From: Treponema sp.
GTDB lineage: Bacteria > Spirochaetota > Spirochaetia > Treponematales > Breznakiellaceae
DNA: 18,218 bases
Direction: 5' to 3'
Assembly (NCBI GenBank): GCA_031274565.1
Contig: JAISPY010000061.1
Location: 1-18,218 of the forward strand
In this document: positions 14,923 through 18,218 of the stretch, in pieces
How the letters are laid out: every line of letters begins with the position of its first letter
Position numbering within the stretch: the stretch's first letter is position 1
Made by a program: the position numbers and the translations under genes
Notes under the pieces: generated by a model
Told to the model about the DNA's origin: nothing
The model's input: only the letters and a program-made list of their open reading frames with translations
The model's database searches: none

Positions 14923-15171
14923 TTATATTGACCCCTTCCATTGGGCAATGCTATGTTCATAGGCAGCGATGGTGGCTGCTAGGGTACTATCCTGCACTGC
15001 ACCCCGGCCTCCCCAATCAGCGCCCTCCATCTGGTAGAGGTGTTGTAAGACTCTTTCTAGATCCGCTATGGTACAGGTTGGATCCGATTCCCTGCGGCGC
15101 TGGAGACCGCGGACCTCCTGTTCAAAGGTTGCTTCGTAGGTTATATCCTGCCATGTATCGGATACGCCCAT
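14923..15171 (-). CDS. Conserved-looking 82-residue protein coupled to the YD-motif gene
   Basis: The start at 15171 is two bases after the stop of the upstream gene, with GGAGGG just ahead inside that gene, so translation is probably coupled. A longer open frame extends upstream, but the ribosome binding site supports this start. The protein is soluble, with no signal peptide. It appears largely helical, with a compact motif near 37-51 (ADLERVLQHLYQMEG) and DWGGRGAVQDSTLAATIAAYE at about 52-72, written in the sequence as DWGGRG then AATIAAYE. I do not recognise a named family. Its operon partner is exported while this protein is probably cytoplasmic. A terminator lies about 105 bases downstream. 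Confidence 0.72.
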   Translation of the reverse strand: MGVSDTWQDITYEATFEQEVRGLQRRRESDPTCTIADLERVLQHLYQMEGADWGGRGAVQDSTLAATIAAYEHSIAQWKGSI

Positions 15172-15173
15172 GC

Positions 15174-16241
15174 CTACCCTCCTACTGCATAGGTAATGTG
15201 CCGTTTTATCGTCAAACCCGGACTCGGTACCAAGACCCCGAGACGGCGAATCATCCGTATTTCCCGCCGTTCCGTCCAATTACCCCGCTTATCCAGGGTA
15301 TACTCATATCGAATGTCTGCGGACATTTCAGGTCCTGGATCGGAGCCTTCGATCATACGGACCAAAAATCCTTGCATACGGACCAAGAACCCTTGTTCAT
15401 CCCATTGGAGGGTATAGTGCTGTACCTGCCCGGTCAGTGCTGGATCTTCCCCCGTAGCGGCCTCAAGGACCTGGCGTTCCCAATACCGGGGATAACTTGC
15501 TTGGTACCCTTTTTGATAATAAAGGGCCGAAAATCTGCCCTGGGCAGCGGCAATGGCTGAAACATTGCCAAAACTATCGTACTCATACCATTCGGTGCTT
15601 GTATTCCCCTCAGCATAGCTCACGAGACTCCCTATACACAGGTCTTCACCGGCATACCGGGAACGGGAGGTAAAGAACTCCAGGGCATTTCCCGCAGGAT
15701 CATACCAGGTTTCGGAAATCCCGGTATGATTCGATTCCAAAGCGATGAAATAGACTTCCCCGCCTTCCCCTTCGGTAAGCCTCCCCAGGGACCGATAGGG
15801 ATTGTCCTGGCGGATAATCGCAAACTCCCAGGAACGGTCTGTGGTGATGGTAAGGCGCTCTATTTTTTTTGCAGCGATCCTATTGATCCGTACCTGGGCC
15901 AAGGAACCCTGTACTAACACAGGAAATTCCGTTAAGGAACCGTTTTTCCAGCAGACCCGATACTCCGCTTCCTCTAGGACGAGCGTGATGGAAACCGGCT
16001 GGCCAGACGTAAGGGCAAAGGCATCCGGGGGTATACTTATCGCCCAATCCGGACGCCAGGTAATGTCCTTTTGGAGCGCGGTCATCAGAATCGGTCCTAT
16101 GGGGAAGGGCGCCCCGTGCAGGGATTCTTGGTCCACCTCCGGTTCCGGGGGTACCCTCGACTCCTGGGCGCGTAAAAACCGAGGCGTACCTACGGAGAGG
16201 AACATAACCAAAACAAAGATAAAGAAAGAGCATTGACCCAT
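15174..16241 (-). CDS. Exported protein with YD (RHS-like) motifs
   Basis: From ATG 16241 (AAAAGG about five bases upstream) the protein has 355 residues. It begins with a signal peptide: hydrophobic SFFIFVLVMFLSVG at 5-18, possible cleavage after FLRA at 25. The C-terminal half contains four loosely repeated YD-type units: TWYDPAGNALEF near 178, WYEYDSFGNVSAI near 218, LQWDEQGFLVRM near 278 and YEYTLDKRGNWTER near 312. Such repeats build beta-sheet surfaces in cell-surface proteins. It has no toxin domain and is far shorter than true RHS proteins. Residues 283-289 (QGFLVRM) are exactly duplicated at 290-296. The open frame reaches 16379 but the predicted promoter lies within that extension. 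It is the first gene of a two-gene operon. Function is unknown; periplasmic or surface location is inferred. Confidence 0.75.
   Translation of the reverse strand: MGQCSFFIFVLVMFLSVGTPRFLRAQESRVPPEPEVDQESLHGAPFPIGPILMTALQKDITWRPDWAISIPPDAFALTSGQPVSITLVLEEAEYRVCWKNGSLTEFPVLVQGSLAQVRINRIAAKKIERLTITTDRSWEFAIIRQDNPYRSLGRLTEGEGGEVYFIALESNHTGISETWYDPAGNALEFFTSRSRYAGEDLCIGSLVSYAEGNTSTEWYEYDSFGNVSAIAAAQGRFSALYYQKGYQASYPRYWERQVLEAATGEDPALTGQVQHYTLQWDEQGFLVRMQGFLVRMIEGSDPGPEMSADIRYEYTLDKRGNWTERREIRMIRRLGVLVPSPGLTIKRHITYAVGG
15354..15395 (-). repeat. In-frame 21-bp tandem duplication inside the YD-motif gene
   Basis: Bases 15354-15374 and 15375-15395 are adjacent copies of a 21-base unit beginning CATACGGACCAA on the plus strand and differing at two positions. 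Both differences are silent, so the seven residues QGFLVRM are repeated exactly. Confidence 0.93.
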
Positions 16242-16251
16242 GATACCTTTT

Positions 16252-16280
16252 AGTATACGGGATGCCCTTGGTCGAAACAA
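16252..16280 (-). promoter_or_regulatory. Predicted promoter of the YD-protein operon
   Basis: On the minus strand TTGTTT (16280-16275), a 17-base spacer and TATACT (16257-16252) form a good sigma70-type promoter. The -10 box ends ten bases before the ATG at 16241, so transcription should start only about four bases before the start codon. It would then begin within or after the AAAAGG that could serve as ribosome binding site. Confidence 0.6.
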
Positions 16281-16395
16281 GCGCAAAAGCCAAGAAAAAA
16301 CTAAAGAAACTAGGATAAACAACCGATAAAATTTATTTTTGTCGGTGTTGTCCGTCTCGTCAATGATTAAACCTTGCATTGCCCTGCAAAAAACC

Positions 16396-16424
16396 TTGAC
16401 ATTATTAAAAAATTACAGTATATC
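16396..16424 (+). promoter_or_regulatory. Promoter of tRNA-Gly
   Basis: A consensus TTGACA (16396-16401), a 17-base AT-rich spacer and TATATC (16419-16424) place the start of transcription at about 16431, immediately before the tRNA 5' end at 16433. Confidence 0.75.
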
Positions 16425-16432
16425 CTAATCAT

Positions 16433-16504
16433 GCGGCTGTCGTATAACGGCTATTACCCCAGCCTTCCAAGCTGGAGACGTGGGTTCGACTCCCATCAGC
16501 CGCT
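16433..16504 (+). tRNA. tRNA-Gly, anticodon TCC
   Basis: The cloverleaf is complete. The acceptor stem GCGGCTG (16433-16439) pairs with CAGCCGC (16497-16503), with T as discriminator. The D arm contains AACGGCT, the anticodon stem is CCAGC/GCTGG with loop CTTCCAA, and the T arm contains GGGTTCGACTCCC. The anticodon TCC reads GGA and GGG codons. CCA is not encoded (TTCAAG follows) and must be added. Its own promoter lies just upstream. Confidence 0.96.
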
Positions 16505-16806
16505 TCAAGGGGTTTTTCTGGTGCGGCACGATAAATCCCAATCGGGTATCACCAAATAAAGATCGGTTGTAGTAGCGGGTCATAACGAAAGTAAAGTTCC
16601 AGCAAGGATGGCGTGTATAGGGTGTACCCAGAACTCGTGGAAGGTCAAATTTGGATCTAGGGGTTCCCCAAGTCCCCAGTGTTACGGTTACCACCAGAGC
16701 CATAGGCCGCAACAATTCTATATGCTACTGGGCGTATAAAAAGGGCGCTGGCATGGGGGTGTTGCTGTATTGACAAACCAGGGACCCCTCTCATAGGCTT
16801 AGCAGT
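16505..16806. other. Intergenic region between tRNA-Gly and the PBP gene
   Basis: No credible gene is seen. A bulged hairpin can form at 16520-16553, with GGTG and GATA on one side, an inner CCC/GGG stem, and TATCACC on the other. Two short palindromes follow, GGGTGTACCC at 16620-16629 and GGGGTTCCCC at 16660-16669. The PBP promoter is at the right end. A minus-strand ORF covering part of it is the antisense of the tRNA. Confidence 0.55.
16770..16799 (+). promoter_or_regulatory. Predicted promoter of the class A PBP gene
   Basis: Consensus TTGACA (16770-16775) is followed after 18 bases by TAGGCT (16794-16799). The -10 match is only moderate but keeps the important TA and final T. Transcription would start at about 16806, at or next to the ATG at 16807, implying a leaderless mRNA. 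Confidence 0.5.
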
Positions 16807-18218
16807 ATGGTACAGGCAGGTTCTTCATGGGTATCCGGGGTAATGCTTCGGGTGGCGGCGGGTTTTACCATTATTATTGCGGTGATAATCGGTATTGGTC
16901 TGGGTTTATCTCTGGCGGAAACGGCTAATCTTAAAAACCAGGAAAATTTTGTTGCATTTGCCCCTGCCCTTCCGACCAAGATCCTCGATAGTAACGGGAC
17001 GGTGATCACCGAGTTTTCCGCGGATGAGAAGCGGGAGCTGGTTTCTCTGAGGGAGCTTCCCCAGCATTTAATTAATGCGGTGCTTGCCCGGGAGGATCCG
17101 GATTTCTATAGCCATAAGGGATTCAGTATCCGGGGGATTGCCCGGGCCGTTTACGGGAAGCTCACCGGGCATAACCTGGGGGGCGGCTCTACCATTACCC
17201 AGCAAATCGCAGGAACCCTCTATACGGACCGGACCGAAATGACCCTTACCCGGAAACTCCGGGAGCTCTGGTGGGCTTTGCAGATGGAACGGAGGTATAC
17301 CAAAAATGAGATTCTGGAGATTTACCTTAATTACCTCTATATGGGAGCTGGTACCTACGGAGTCGAGGCGGCCAGTAAATACTATTTTGGTCATAGCGCC
17401 CGAGAGATAAGTCTGGCGGAGGCGGCGATCCTGGTGATCCAGCTTGCAAGCCCTGCCCGGTACAATCCCCTGGATAATCCGAATACGGCCATGGATAGGC
17501 AACGGGCGGTGCTGGACCGGATGATCGAATTTGGGTACGCCACCCGGGAAGATGCGGATGCTTCCTTTAAGGAGTACTGGGCGAATTACGATTATACCCG
17601 GGCCGCGGTCGCCGCATACTACCACCGGGAAGACGCGGCTCCCTGGTTCAGTGAATATGTCCGGCGGGAACTGGAGGACCTGATGTACGGATCCATGGAT
17701 TATTACCGGGATGGGTATACGGTGCATACCACCTTGAACCTCAAGCATCAGAATGCCGCGGCACAGCTCATGGAACAGGGGCTTGCCAAAGCCAACAAGG
17801 AATACACCGCTTCCCGGGGAACCCGGTTGGAGCGGGCAGAGCGGACCTATATACCCATCGTGGAACTCCTCTCCCTCACCTTCAACCTGGGGGGAATCCA
17901 TGCGGTTACGGACGCGCAAACCAAACAAAAGGCCCTGAACCGTTATATCAAGGTCATCAACCCGGTGGTGGATATGAGCGCCCTGCTGTTCGGTATCCAA
18001 GACCTCAAGCAGATCACCAATACGGGCTTTAACAGCTTAAAAACGAGTACCGAGCAGAACGTGGTAGAAGGGGCCCTCATCGCTCTGGAAAACGAGACCG
18101 GGTATATCACCGCTATTATCGGGGGCTCTAAGTATGATATGTCAAACCAACTCATCCGGGCGACCCAGGGCCGTATCATGCCGGGGTCTTCGTTTAAGCC
18201 CCTGTACTATTCCGCGGC
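16807..18218 (+). CDS. Class A penicillin-binding protein, PBP1A type (3' end outside window)
   Basis: The frame is open from ATG 16807 to the window end (470 codons). A bifunctional inner-membrane enzyme is expected: glycosyltransferase plus transpeptidase for peptidoglycan synthesis. One membrane segment lies near residues 14-37. The GT51 domain shows REDPDFYSHKG at 95-105 (catalytic Glu96), GGGSTITQQ at 125-133, RKLRELWWALQ at 149-159, then YTKNEILEIYLNYLYMG. Position 98 has Pro where Arg is usual. The transpeptidase domain starts before the cut, with the active-site motif PGSSFKP at 459-465 (Ser461, Lys464). The KTGT motif lies outside the window. No ribosome binding site precedes the ATG, and a predicted promoter ends only seven bases before it. 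ATG 13 codons later is an alternative start without a better site. Confidence 0.94.
   Translation, partial: MVQAGSSWVSGVMLRVAAGFTIIIAVIIGIGLGLSLAETANLKNQENFVAFAPALPTKILDSNGTVITEFSADEKRELVSLRELPQHLINAVLAREDPDFYSHKGFSIRGIARAVYGKLTGHNLGGGSTITQQIAGTLYTDRTEMTLTRKLRELWWALQMERRYTKNEILEIYLNYLYMGAGTYGVEAASKYYFGHSAREISLAEAAILVIQLASPARYNPLDNPNTAMDRQRAVLDRMIEFGYATREDADASFKEYWANYDYTRAAVAAYYHREDAAPWFSEYVRRELEDLMYGSMDYYRDGYTVHTTLNLKHQNAAAQLMEQGLAKANKEYTASRGTRLERAERTYIPIVELLSLTFNLGGIHAVTDAQTKQKALNRYIKVINPVVDMSALLFGIQDLKQITNTGFNSLKTSTEQNVVEGALIALENETGYITAIIGGSKYDMSNQLIRATQGRIMPGSSFKPLYYSA

Noticed and set aside
16242..16379. N-terminal extension of the YD-motif protein
   Set aside because: It would put a second hydrophobic stretch before the signal peptide, and the best promoter lies inside it; AAAAGG supports 16241.
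16433..16504. tRNA-Gly as an active attachment site of an integrated element
   Set aside because: No integrase is nearby and no second copy of the tRNA 3' end was noticed in the window.
16425..16715. Minus-strand ORF of 96 codons containing MGVEPTSPAWKAG
   Set aside because: That text is the reverse-strand translation of tRNA-Gly, a familiar false protein; nothing else supports a gene.
1..18218. CRISPR array, IS element, prophage, toxin-antitoxin or defence system
   Set aside because: No regularly spaced repeats, transposase, integrase or phage genes were seen; the genes are mostly housekeeping.

Overview
The window looks like the chromosome of a treponeme-like spirochaete with moderately high GC. 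The main support is the short PUR-domain protein at 14335-14760, whose core resembles the Borrelia/Treponema PUR-type nucleic-acid-binding proteins. Further support comes from the sugar ABC transporter style, the style of the DUF151 and HflX proteins, and a YD-motif exported protein. The carbohydrate cluster would suit a gut or plant-fibre habitat. Genus level is inference; no rRNA or other marker is present.

Layout. (1) 1-3551, plus strand: the end of a GH43 glycosidase, two sugar ABC permeases and a periplasmic sugar-binding protein, closed by a clear terminator. No ATPase is encoded here. (2) 3781-6802, minus strand: purA then guaA, preceded by an unusual repeated start region and an inverted repeat across the predicted -35 box. 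(3) 6927-10566: rlmE (minus), divergent from a polyprenyl synthetase, a DUF151 bifunctional-nuclease family protein and a membrane-anchored LysM/M23 peptidase (plus), closed by a terminator. (4) 10650-14760: a small unknown minus-strand gene, then hflX, a phosphohexomutase and the PUR protein on the plus strand. (5) 14777-16280, minus strand: an exported YD-motif protein and a coupled 82-residue protein, ending at a terminator. (6) 16396-18218, plus strand: tRNA-Gly(TCC) and the first 470 codons of a class A penicillin-binding protein.

Most of the window is housekeeping: purine nucleotide synthesis, rRNA methylation, isoprenoid synthesis, ribosome-associated GTPase, sugar-phosphate metabolism and cell-wall synthesis and remodelling. 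No IS element, phage, CRISPR array or defence island was found. The most notable signal is a pattern rather than a gene. At five probable transcript heads (7614, 10880, 10993, 16241, 16807) a sigma70-like promoter sits almost against the start codon, which suggests leaderless or very short-leader mRNAs. Four of the five lack a convincing ribosome binding site, while most genes inside operons have one. Other points are the triplicated -10/ribosome-binding unit before purA, the uncharacterised YD-protein/82-residue pair, a T7C7 tract in the hflX promoter region, and an orphan ribosome binding site feeding a two-codon ORF.
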